Positions 54,100-64,000 of a stretch of DNA of 64,000 nt are shown here, one piece after another. The notes under the pieces are model-generated. The model was not told where the DNA came from. It made no database searches and saw only the letters and a program-made list of their open reading frames with translations. Both the position numbers and the translations under genes were made by a program. Source of the DNA: Galeopsis tetrahit (Eukaryota > Streptophyta > Magnoliopsida > Lamiales > Lamiaceae). Where the stretch lies: positions 6,989,001 to 7,053,000 of the forward strand of contig OY776124.1 of the NCBI GenBank assembly GCA_963675135.1. Reading direction: 5' to 3'. Positions within the stretch are counted from its first letter, which is position 1. Each line of letters begins with the position of its first letter.

Positions 54100-55265
54100 T
54101 TTTTTGGTATTTGAACTTTGAAGGTTTTCTTGTTTTAGTAATACTTTTTTTGTTGGCAAAGCTTAATTGGGGAAGTTAGTTTCTTGTTAAAAGTTATGTT
54201 TAATTTATGGAATTTATATTTTTATTTGGTATTTGAATTTTTTAGGATCTTTTTTTTTTTCTGACAAAGCTTAATAGGGAAAGCTAGTTTCTTGTTAAAA
54301 GTTATGCTTAATTTATTGAATTCATACTGTATTTTTTATTTGGTATTTTGTTATTTGAACTACAGTAGAAACTCTTTAAATTAATACTCGATAAATTAAT
54401 AAACTCTCTAAGATAATATTTTTGGCCGGTCCCGACTCGGGGATAGCGTGCTAAATTAATAAACTCGCTAAAATTATAAGATAATACATTTTTTGTAATT
54501 TCTATAGACCCCAAATAAAATATAAATTAATAATTCCATATATACTACATATTACATGAATGATTTATGAATGTTTCTTAAAAAATGACTCAATTGTTTT
54601 TGTTTTTTTTTTGTTGAAATCAATTTCACCTTAAATTTCGTCTCTAATTTTCCTTATCAATTTCACCTTAAATCTTGTCTCTAGTTTTCCTTATCAATTT
54701 CACCTAAAAGTTTCACCATAGTTATTGAGAACTCATTCTTGCAATTGCTTTTGAGTGAGACTTGAATTATCCTTGTTGTGCTTGCATAATGCTTTTCGAA
54801 TCTCGTCGGTCATTGTTATTTTTTTCACACCTGTAAGATGAGAAGTCATGTTGTGTGTATGATTTGTTTGTGTTAGCATATTTTGATCTTATATATTTAT
54901 ATTGAAAATATTTTTTAATGTTCATAAAGTGATACAATGAACACAGTATAATAATGTGGAAGATTGAAGGATTCTTTTAAATTAAACCCTTCATTTTCAT
55001 TTGATATACAATAAATAATTAGAAGTTGAAGTTTGAAAGAGTGTTTCTATAAATTAATAAAATATTAATTAATATATAAATTAATAACTCTTTTAATTAA
55101 TAAATTTTGGTGGTCCCAAGATTATTAATTTATAGAGTTTCTACTGTAGTTCTAGTTTTTGTAATACATTTTTTTTTTGCCAAAGCTTAATGAGGAAAGC
55201 TAGTTTCTTGTTAAAAGTTATGCTTAATTTATGGAATTCATATTTTTATTTGGTATTTGAACTTG
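54100..55265. repeat. ~120-bp tandem repeat, three copies, split by a pogo-like element
   Basis: The unit contains AAAGCTTAATNGGGAAGNTAGTTTCTTGTTAAAAGTTATG and TTTATTTGGTATTTGAA. Copies begin near 54160, 54266 and 55184. The element at 54363-55146 lies between the second and third. Confidence 0.8.
54363..55146. mobile_element. pogo/Emigrant-like non-autonomous element
   Basis: TIRs CAGTAGAAACTCTTTAAATT and the inverted GAGTTTCTACTG are flanked by TA duplications (54361-54362, 55147-55148). The CAGTARAACYTCTATAAATTAATA-type end is characteristic of plant pogo-like elements such as Emigrant/Lemi. The interior includes GGTCCCGACTCGGGGA. No transposase in 784 bp. Confidence 0.88.
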
Positions 55266-55438
55266 GATCTTTCTGAATGTAGCAAGCTATAGTTACTTGT
55301 AATTCATATATGAAAGAGGAGAGGTTTGTTCATATGAAGCATGATGTTGAAATGATAAATATATTATAAAAGTACGACACATTACGATAAATAGTACGAC
55401 ACATAATACAAAATGTATCATTGACTTGGATGTATTTT

Positions 55439-58192
55439 TGCACACTTTTTACAACTATACGATCCCCACAAGCGTATGGGTTCGTTATAGTTGAGTAAGT
55501 ATACGACCTAGTAGTTATCGTCCAAGGACCTAGTTGAAGGAATGTGGAGCCCCGAAACTAAGAAACTAAGTTAAAATGGTGTTATAAAAGCTAAATAGGA
55601 GGATAAAACAAATACCGACTAAGAAAATAAACAACTAATGCAAACAACTAAAACTAACTCTCAAAAAGATGAAAGTGCAAGGGAAGGGTATTGTCTCGGG
55701 TGTTTCCATTTTGTGAGCAATTAAGTGAACTGGTGAACCAATTACATGATTTTACGACAAATTTGGGTCAAGTTAAAGGCTATCACATAAGTGTGCAAAC
55801 CCCCTCGAAAGACATAACATCGTGCATTGATTAGCAATTATAGGATCTAACCAAATACCATAATCCCCTAAGATAGTGTTTCATAAGCACTTTCAACACG
55901 GTTACTAATGCTTATGAAACGCCCTCTCACCAAACTTCTAGACGACCTCTACTCGTTTAGTGTCTAAGGTTGTCGGTCTAGCCATTAACCCCCCTCTCGG
56001 GTGAGCTAATTACTAATTAACTTATATTCAATTGATCAAATCTCACACTCACACTCCCAATCATGCTACCCAACTCTCGTTGCAATAAACATAATCGAAC
56101 ATGCTTGCTAATAGGGTTGATCAACCAAATGAATCATCAAAATACAACCCTAGAAACCTAAACACCAAATTATAAGCTAATCATGCAATTAATCCACAAT
56201 TACACTAAATTCTCATCAAAACATCCACACCCAAGACAATTGGAGATTAGCCCATGTCTAAATTAACAACTAGAACAAAACTCATATAAATTAAACTACA
56301 AAACATTAATGAAATTGAAATTACCAAATTAAATTTATAATAATAGAAAAATATCACCTCTTAATCTTCAAAATCTTAATGTCACATACAATAAAATGAA
56401 ACTCTAAATTAAATCTATCTAAGAAATAAAATAACAAGCTAAACTAATTCTATTCTGTGTGTATGCCCCCGCTCGATTCTGCTGCCCATTAGCCGATTAA
56501 GTCAATGAGTATATGGGCCAGATGCCTGCTTCCTTGGATTTCATATTGGGCCGCCAACATGAATAAAATAAAATGCTGGAAATGGACTTCTGTTGACTAA
56601 CAAATGGCATGATTGCTTTGTTTAATGGGCGCGGCTAAAGGCACCGAGGATCCTATGAGGACACCCACGCGATGAGGACACCCATAAAACGGATGAGGAC
56701 ACCCACGTGAAAATTCCCATTATACCCTTAATCTACATAAAACCCTAATTCTTATCTTCATTCCAAAAAAATCAGTACACCCACTTCCTCCCTTTTTCCT
56801 CCGCCTCTCTCCCTCTCCTTCTTCCCCATCCACCACATCGGCCGCCGCCATTCACCCCTCGCCGCCGTTCGCCATTCACCGCAGCGTCGCCATCGACACC
56901 CTCGCATCCCTCCTCCGTCTCGCAAACCGCGTCTGCTGCGGCCGCCGTCGCTCTCAGCGCCGCCGTTCGCCACCCTCGCATCCCTCCTCCGTCTCGCAAA
57001 CCGCGTCTGCCGCGGCCGCCTCCTCTCAGAGACGCGGCCGCCGTCGCTCTCCTCTCTGAGACGCGGCCTCCGTCGGCCTCCTCTCTGAGACGCGGCCGCC
57101 GTCGGCCTCCCCTCTGAGACGCGGTCGCCGTCGCCCTCCTCCCCCAGAAACGCTGTCGCCGCCGCTCGTTTCAAGTAAGAAAGATTGGGGGTTTTGAAAA
57201 AATTAAGAAAATTAGGGTTTGTTTTGGAAGTTCTTGAATTATTTTCAAACATATTATGTTTGTTTTGAAAAAAAATTCGAACAACTAGGGCTTGTTTTGA
57301 AAAAAAATTCGAACATTTTTTGTTTGTTTTGGAAAAAATTTCGAACAAGATGTTCGATTTTTTTTTTCGAACAAATTTAAATTGTTTAGGATTTTTTTTC
57401 GAACATATTGGGTTTGTTTTGTAAAAAATTTCGAACATCTTACCTTTGTTCACTTAAAATTTTCGAACACATTCATTTTTATTTTTTTTCAGAACATTTT
57501 ACCTCTGTTTCTGTTGTTTTCTTTTGTAATTTGAATGCTCTGTTTTGTTGTTTTCTTTTGTAATTTGGATGTTTCGGTGGTGGTGGGGGAAGATTTTTGG
57601 GGGCTGTGGAAGATTTTTGGGCAGTGGTGGTGTGGTGGGGAAGGTGGTGGGGAAGAGTTTGTCGTTCAATATAACGGTGGGTGTACTCATCTTTTTTTTT
57701 TTTTTTAATTTACACGAGGGGTATATGAGACATTTTGCAAGCTCTCTTGGATGAAAAAAAAGTTTGGTGGGTGTCCTCGTAGGATTCTTGGGTGCCTTTA
57801 CCGCGCCCTTGTTTAATTTCCCAAATTCATGAAATGGGCCTAGGCCCATTAGAATTCCAGTTGTTTAATTATAGCATGGGCCTCCTCCAATTCATTCACG
57901 TGGCCTTTTTAAATGAAAATTTAAATTGGGCCTAACCCAATCATCATCTTCTCCTTTTAATTCTCAAGCTCAATTATTATCTCTTTCTTCTTGATTTATT
58001 CCTTCTATTGACTCAACAATATAATCGAGGCGTGTTTTGCACCAAAAATACACATTTTCCCTACAAAATAAATAAAACACCATCTTTCTCCAAATCAAGA
58101 GCAATTAGTCAAATTAGTGTAAATAATGCACAAAATCTTATAAGATTATCCAAATTAAATCAATGAATTTCAAGCAATTTTCACACTAATCA
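55439..58192 (-). repeat. Athila-like solo LTR, interrupted by a Mutator-like element
   Basis: On the minus strand it starts TGATTAGTGTGAAAATTGC at 58192 and aligns in several blocks with the LTR at 63362-59679, including CAACTCTCGTTGCRATAAAC. No polypurine tract lies outside its upper end and no PBS inside its lower end, so it is probably a solo LTR. Without the 1182-bp insertion it is about 1.57 kb. The lower boundary is approximate. Confidence 0.65.
56627..57808. mobile_element. Mutator-like non-autonomous element (copy 3, different family)
   Basis: TIRs GGGCGCGGCTAAAGGCACC and the inverted GGTGCCTTTACCGCGCCC are flanked by the 9-bp duplication TTGTTTAAT (56618-56626, 57809-57817). The interior is GC-rich (GCCGCCG and CTCTGAGACGCGGCC repeats) followed by repeated TTCGAACA segments. 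It carries a 231-codon open frame of Arg/Gly-rich low complexity that I do not consider a gene. Confidence 0.92.
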
Positions 58193-58848
58193 ATTATGTC
58201 ATCAAATTTAAGCTTTTAATTTAATATTTAATGACCCAAATTAATTGCCTACAGTAGATAATACGACACTGTACAAGACACGACTGACACACTGCCTACA
58301 TTTAGAAGATCGATCCCATAAAAGTATCAGTACTTCTGTATTATAGTATCTTGGTATATGCACGCTATAAATATTCTTAAAAAAATCGATATGAACAGTA
58401 TGAAACGGTATGCCAAAATTCTAACATGAATCAATACATCATTTTTTTATTAAGAAACAACATATACCGAAATATTTGTACCAAATGGTATAATGAATTT
58501 TCAACATATTTGCTTATTTATAAATTATTAATTGATATTATTTTTTAAATAAGCCTTTTTTCCATCAACATATTTTAAATTAATATAATTAAGATAAGTA
58601 GAAAAAAAAGGAATTGAGTATTCTTTAAATAAAATTTCTTTCCAGTAAATTACATAAGTACATTTAGATAGACACTTTATAAAAATGTGATAAATTATAT
58701 GTACAAAATTAAACATTTGATAACACGTGTAGGAAAAAAAAACTCCCTAGTTAGTAGAGGAGGAAATGGTAATTAGTGTGACATTTTGGATCACTCATTC
58801 TATATATTGACGTCATTGTACACATTGTAAAGGATGTAGTGATTAGTC
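58193..58848. other. Spacer and proximal promoter of the P450 exon-1 copy
   Basis: AT-rich. TATATATTGACGTCA at 58801-58815 gives a TATA-like box about 45 bp upstream of the ATG, overlapping a TGACGTCA bZIP-type site. Confidence 0.45.
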
Positions 58849-59090
58849 ATGATATATTCTTGCCTTGACGAGTTTCTTTCAAACTTGAATTTCTCGTTCA
58901 TGTTTTTATTCATGGGAACATTGGTAATAATTTATATTAGTCATTGGATTTACAGATGGATAAACCCTAAATGCAATGGAGTTCTTCCCCCAGGTTCAAT
59001 GGGCTTCCCTCTTATTGGAGAAACCATTCAATTAGTCATACCAAGTACCTCTTTGGATCTCCCCCCATTCATCAAAAACAGAATTAAAAG
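58849..59090 (+). CDS. Exon 1 of a second CYP87-like P450 (partial locus)
   Basis: Eighty codons plus two bases match exon 1 of the gene at 50129. The conserved part (MGTLV...KNRIKR) is about 90% identical and includes the same PPGSMGFP hinge and the same phase-2 exit at AAAAG|GT. The anchor segment is intact, although the first ~18 residues differ. No other P450 exon follows up to the window end. Instead an Athila-like LTR begins within about 0.6 kb, with element sequence continuing beyond 64000. The remaining exons may lie past the retroelement or may be lost. Tandem duplication of the P450 is the likely origin. Confidence 0.8.
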
Positions 59091-59678
59091 GTACTCCTTA
59101 GGTCAAGTTTTGCGACTTAAACTTCTCGTTTTCTTAAATGATGTCTACCTTTGTTTTCTCTTTTGTTACACCAGGTCAAAAAAGTCAATATTTGACAAGT
59201 CAATCCTAGTCACCAGCTTGCGTGGCAACGACTAGTCAACCAAGTCATGCGACGACTAGTCAACTTTATGAAGAAATTGTAATTGTGTGCTCGCCCAAAG
59301 ATGTTGGTGAGCACATGTAGAGCTAGCTAGAAAAGACAAGTGTAAAAGCCTTGGGAGAGAGTATGGAGCGTGGCGAGCACGGCGAGTGCGACCACCGTCC
59401 ATGAAGATGACCGGACGACCAGGTCCTCCGGCGACCACCGTGGCCCAGCTCCTCGTTCCCGGCGAGGACGACCACCAAAGAGGCGGTTTAGCATTTAATG
59501 CAGCGTTCCATCACCTTTATGTGATGGGATTTCAGGTCCAATATAGGGCTGCCACGTGTAAAGGCCGGGCAGCCCAAAAATCCTAGTATATATTGCCTAA
59601 AAGGCTCATTTGTAAAGACAAGTTAGATTTTTCCTACACACCCCAACTAAAAGCAATACACTCCCAAAGCTGACACGT
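59091..59678. other. Putative intron-1 remnant of the second P450
   Basis: It begins at the GT donor of the exon-1 copy. The content is moderately GC-rich near 59370-59480 with short open frames but no recognised domain. It does not resemble intron 1 of the first gene and lacks the minisatellite. Confidence 0.4.
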
Positions 59679-61267
59679 GTTTTTACCAACACGTTCCCCT
59701 CAAGTATAAGAGGTTCGCGTGTAATAAAAGCAAGACCCGGTTAAATTATCGATCTGTGGGACTAGTATGTGAAAGTAGCCTTAGTGTGCATGTTGTTCTT
59801 TGAATATAATGAAAACTCATGTTTTGTGCAATGAAATGTAAATGAAACTCACCAATGACAACTAATGACAAGCAAATGACTAAGAAAAATACGATAGAAA
59901 TCAAGTGAGAGAGGTAGTGTTCGGGTGTTCGTCCTTGTGTGAAATCGATGTTAAAATTCGAAGTCTATGTGTACTTCATTGGATGGAATTTGGTAGAAGC
60001 AATCTCTAAGGCATAAATCGAGCAAGCACCTAGGATTGAGAGGATGAATATAAGTTTTCTTACCCGGGTAATCACACGGCTAGGGGGTTCGACTCTACCT
60101 AATTAAACTAAACTAATCCCTAGTTATGCTTTTCCACTTGAATACTAACAACCAAGCTCCTATGGTCTTCTCACTAATCACTTAAATGTCAATTAAAGCA
60201 ATTAATGTAGATAAATGGGGTTCTAATGAAATTTACCCAACTCTCGTTGCGATAAACCAATATTGACTCAATTCACTCGACTCCCAACCCTCGATTATAC
60301 TATCGTCAAGATTAACCAACGCTCGTTGCACTAATCATGCTTCTAATACAACCTAATAATTGAGTTCTTGTAAAATGATCTCTCAAAACCCATAAACCTA
60401 ACCAATAAACCCCACCAATGAATTCCACAATTGAAATCAAGCTATAACATTAATTCCATCACAATTGTACAACACCCAAACACCAAAATGCTTAGCCCAT
60501 GGCTAATTTAATGAAATTAAGAGAGAAAAGAGGGATAATCAACAAAATACTCAAATTAAAGTAAGATATCACCTATTTGATTGAAAATGTAGACAAAACC
60601 TTAAAATGCTTCAATGGAGTCTTCAATCCTTGCTTGAAAATGAAATTACAATTCAAATAGACAACTAAACTATGAAATCAACTAAATTCTATGGCTAAAT
60701 GAAGGAAAATGAGCTAAGATGGTGAAATTTTGATGTTAGGAAGCTTCTATCCTCTTCTAATGGCTGCCTCATTTTTTAAAAACGAAAATGTGAGCTTATA
60801 TACTCCTCCAAAAATGGTCTTGCACTGTCCCTAGGTCAAATGGGGAAGAAGGCCCAAAAAATCGTCATGACTCGGCCGTGCAAGGGGGCTCGGTCGAGCT
60901 TCATTTAAGAAAAACGTGAACACAACTTCGATCTTCAGGGGCTCGGCCGTGCAGCAGGGCTCGGCCGAGCTGGCTCCATTTTCGTCCCAGGTTGAGCTCG
61001 ATCGAGCTGGGAGCTCGGTCGTGTTCCTGAATTTAGTTTTGGTCACTGTAACGAGGTGCACTTGGTCGTTGCATTAATTCGGCCGAGCTGGTCTCCTTGT
61101 CATGCAACAAAAAAAAAAACGCGTCCTCAATATAAAAAACGTAGACCATAATTTAACAACTCCTATGTGTGGGGCCCGTCTGATGAGATACAAATCTGGC
61201 ATGCTATTTCTCTTTCTTGCTGAGTCAATGGGACAAATGGCTGGTATTGGGCTCGAGATGACAGCCC

Positions 61268-62912
61268 GAGGAAATATTTGTTTTAGTCCTTTAAGTTTGA
61301 GTGATTCCAAAATAAATCCTTTAAGTTTTTAACTTTACAAAATACATCCTATATCTTACAAGCTATTAATTTTAGTCATTTTTAAAATTTATTTTAGTCC
61401 TTTAAGTTTAAACTCCAATTCTAATAAAATTTAAGGTATAATTTATTCCTTCTAAACAAAAAATATTTTATTTAAATCTATTTTCTATTTTTCTGTTTTA
61501 TTGAATACTGATTTTATTTAAATCTGTATTCCAGTTTTAATAAAATTTTATTTACAGAAAATTTATTCCAATTTAAATCCGTAGTTAAACTCCAATATAA
61601 ACAGAAAATATTTTATTTAAAATTAAAAAAAAATACATCATTAAAATATTTAAAAAAAATACTGATTTTATTGTATATTTTTTTTAAAACATCATTAAAA
61701 TATTTTTTAAAATTAAATAAAAACATTATTAAAATCTGCTCAAATTCTATCTAGCCATTTTTTCCTAATTAATTAAAAATATAAAAATTCAAAAATAAAA
61801 ATATATAATAAAATTTATAAATTTAAAAGAAAATTATAAATATGTATTAAAAAAAAAAAGGGACAACTCCAACTACTTCGGTCATATTCTCCAAGTGTAA
61901 ATTATATGATTTATATAATAATTTATAATTTACATTTGGGGAATATGACAGGGGTTTAGGGTTTAAATTAATCTCGACTAGATTAAAGCTCATTTTAGTT
62001 CGACTCATATAATTATCAAACAAGCTTAAATAAGAATTTCAAAACTTAATAAATGTGCATTAAATTAATTGGAATGGGTTTTTATATGATTTAATATTAT
62101 GTTTATCACAGTAATTACTTATAGAGTTTAGATTTAATTATACTTGTGTTCAATTTTCGAATTTTTATATTTTTAATTAATTAGGGAAAATGGCTAGTTA
62201 AAATTTGAGCATAATTTAAATTTTAATGATATTTTTATTTAATTTAAAAAATATTTTAAATGATGTTTTAAAAAAAATACATTAAAATAGTATTTTTTTA
62301 AATATTTTAATGATGTATTTTTTTAAAATTTTAAATAAAATATTTTCTGTTTATATTGAAGTTTAACTACGGATTTAAATTGGAATAATGTAAATAAAAT
62401 TTTATTAAAATTGAATACAGATTTAAATAAAATCAGTATTCAATAAAACAGAAAAAAGAAAATAGATTTAAATAAAATATTTTTGGTTTAGAAGGAATAA
62501 ATTATACCTTAAATTTTATTAAAATTGGAGTTTAAACTTAAAGGACTAAAATAGATTTTAAAAAGGACTAAAATTAATAGCTTGTAAGATATAGGATGTA
62601 TTTTGTAAAGTTAAAAACTTAAAGGATTTACTCCCTCCGTCCGCCTATAAGCTTCCCATTTTACCATTTTGGTCCGTCCGCCTATAAGCTTCCCATATCT
62701 TTTTTGGTAAATACTTTTTCTTACAGTTCACTTTATATCTTACTTTTTCTCTCTATCTCTCTCCTCTCTCAATCACATCACTTGTACTATATCTATTATT
62801 TAATCACTTTTCTTAATCTTTGTACCAAAAAGTAACGTAACACTTATAGGCGGACGGAGGGAGTATTTTGAAATCACTCAAACTTAAAAGGACTAAAACA
62901 AATATTTCCTCG
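61268..62912. mobile_element. Mutator-type foldback element (long inverted arms)
   Basis: Arms of about 640 bp meet near 61950-62000: the left starts GAGGAAATATTTGTTTTAGT and the right ends ACTAAAACAAATATTTCCTC(G). A 9-bp duplication TGACAGCCC flanks it (61259-61267, 62913-62921). The right arm carries a nested Stowaway-like MITE that the left arm lacks. No coding capacity. Confidence 0.92.
62631..62863. mobile_element. Stowaway-like MITE nested in the foldback element
   Basis: CTCCCTCCGTCCGCCTATAA to its inverted end GGCGGACGGAGGGAG, TA duplications. The opposite arm (TCCAAAATAAATCCTTT) shows the empty site. 233 bp. Confidence 0.92.
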
Positions 62913-63362
62913 TGACAGCCCCTTGCAGCTGCTATGCTTGGATGTGAAATGGCACGGGGCTCGAGAGAATACTTTATTCTCTCTCTTTACATTTTTCTTT
63001 TAGCCAACATCAATTTCCTAAGGTGGGGTCCATGCATTCTCTTCATGTTTTAATTCTCACGTGAGTGAGCCAAACCTCACCAATGGGCCTCAATTAATTA
63101 AGGAATGTGTTCTCTTCAATTGGGCCTTTGTTTGCTGAAATGGGTTGCTTAAGTTAGGCCCAAAGTGCTGAGATAAATGAGTCAATTCCAATATATTCGA
63201 GACATCTTTTACCTGAAAAATCCATTTTTTCTACAAAATAAATAAAACAACACTTTCCTCCAAATCAAGTGCATTGAGTCAATTTAATGTAAATAATGCA
63301 CGAAATCCTATAAAATCATGCAAATTAAACAAATGAATTTTGAGCAATTTTCACACTAATCA

Positions 63363-63375
63363 ACCCCCCAAACTT
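63363..63375 (-). other. Polypurine tract of the Athila-like element
   Basis: The minus strand reads AAGTTTGGGGGGT immediately before the LTR start, preceded by TCGAGGACGAGCAACACTTT, the usual context of Athila-type 3' ends. Confidence 0.75.
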
Positions 63376-64000
63376 AAAGTGTTGCTCGTCCTCGAGCAAC
63401 GAAAGAAAATAAAACAAGTGGGAGAATTGTGAAGAAATTCAAATTGGATGCAATGTAAATCATATGAATGATCAAACAACTTTTCAAATCATGATTCATC
63501 AAATCTCGAAATCATCTACCATGTCAAGCAAATTATGATCACAACTAAGACAAATTCAAACACTTACTCCACCACCCTCTCAAGAAGTGTTTCACTCACA
63601 CTCAAGTGTATATATGGACATGTTTGCTCTCTAAGGTCAATCCACAAAAATGCACAATCCATAAGCTTGCTCTTAAACTCAATTCTCCACCTTTTATTCA
63701 AGCAACAATCATCAATCAAGGAGGACTTCAAAGGGTTGTAATGTAGGCTTTTTGGACATGGTGGGGTAAATTTGGAAGTGGTGACTCTATTAACTTGTAG
63801 AGCAACAATTGTTGGTGTTATTCACAATCATCACTAGAATTTCACACCACAATTGCATCTCTTTCTTTTTTTTTTTTTTTTCTTTTCACAAAGTTTCACC
63901 CAACCTCCTTGACAATTTTGAAGTCATTTTTTTCTCTTGAGCTTCTAGGGAATTTTTGTTCCCCTCTTTATTTTTCACAACTCTTTTTTTTTTTAAGCTC
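63376..64000 (-). mobile_element. Internal 3' region of the Athila-like element (runs off the window)
   Basis: Non-coding sequence upstream (minus strand) of the polypurine tract, with pyrimidine-rich stretches on the plus strand. The coding part would lie beyond 64000. Confidence 0.55.

Larger units (their letters stand above)
59679..63362 (-). repeat. 3' LTR of an Athila-like Ty3/gypsy element, with nested foldback element
   Basis: On the minus strand it starts TGATTAGTGTGAAAATTGC at 63362, directly after a polypurine tract. It runs to about 59679, where alignment with the LTR at 55439 also ends. Removing the 1645-bp nested element leaves about 2.0 kb. The internal region of the element extends past the window edge. 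The lower boundary is approximate. Confidence 0.7.

Noticed and set aside
56758..57453. 231-codon minus-strand open frame in Mutator-like copy 3
   Set aside because: Arg/Gly/Ala-rich low complexity from CCG repeats and TTCGAACA repeats; several frames stay open in such GC-rich sequence and no domain is recognisable.

Overview
This is a repeat-dense plant nuclear window, most likely from a eudicot. The evidence is spliced genes with GT-AG introns, Ty1-copia and Ty3-gypsy retrotransposons, a Helitron, a CACTA element, Mutator-type and hAT elements, Stowaway-like MITEs and AT-rich spacers. I cannot name the species. Only two complete host genes are visible. The first is a ten-exon minus-strand gene (22470-31059) for a Golgi GT8 glucuronosyltransferase of the IPUT1/PGSIP6 type. 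The second is an eight-exon plus-strand gene (50129-52747) for a cytochrome P450 resembling the CYP87 family. A third locus (58849-59090) is only the first exon of a close paralogue of that P450.

Layout: 0.4-5.8 kb is a dead Ty3/gypsy element on the minus strand, interrupted by a nested LTR-like insertion. 5.8-9.9 kb is a Helitron with a classic 3' hairpin and a decayed helicase. 10.0-15.1 kb is a young Ty1-copia element with an uninterrupted 1462-residue polyprotein, two LTRs differing at two bases, a PBS, a PPT and a 5-bp target duplication. 15.1-16.3 kb holds tandem repeats and a broken copia integrase. 17.2-22.4 kb is AT-rich with MITEs and a hAT-like element. 22.5-31.1 kb is the glycosyltransferase gene, whose introns carry a hAT-like element, a young non-autonomous LTR element that has captured part of an NAA25-like gene, and a LINE-like tail. 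33.1-35.1 kb is a foldback element. 37.4-47.9 kb is a repeat arm split by a small TIR element, a 6.8-kb CACTA element and two related Mutator-like elements. 50-53 kb is the P450 gene. 53.5-64 kb contains Athila-like LTRs, a pogo-like element, a Mutator-like element, a large foldback element and the P450 exon-1 copy.

A repeat arm at 17.18-18.37 kb recurs in reverse orientation at 37.4-47.9 kb once the insertions there are removed. The glycosyltransferase gene therefore sits between two long inverted arms about 30 kb apart. The uninterrupted arm shows the empty sites of the insertions in the other arm, which confirms their boundaries and target duplications. The most notable biology is the apparently intact copia element, the gene-capturing LTR element inside intron 1 of the glycosyltransferase gene, the inverted arms with their stacked insertions, and a G-box-bearing minisatellite in intron 1 of the P450.
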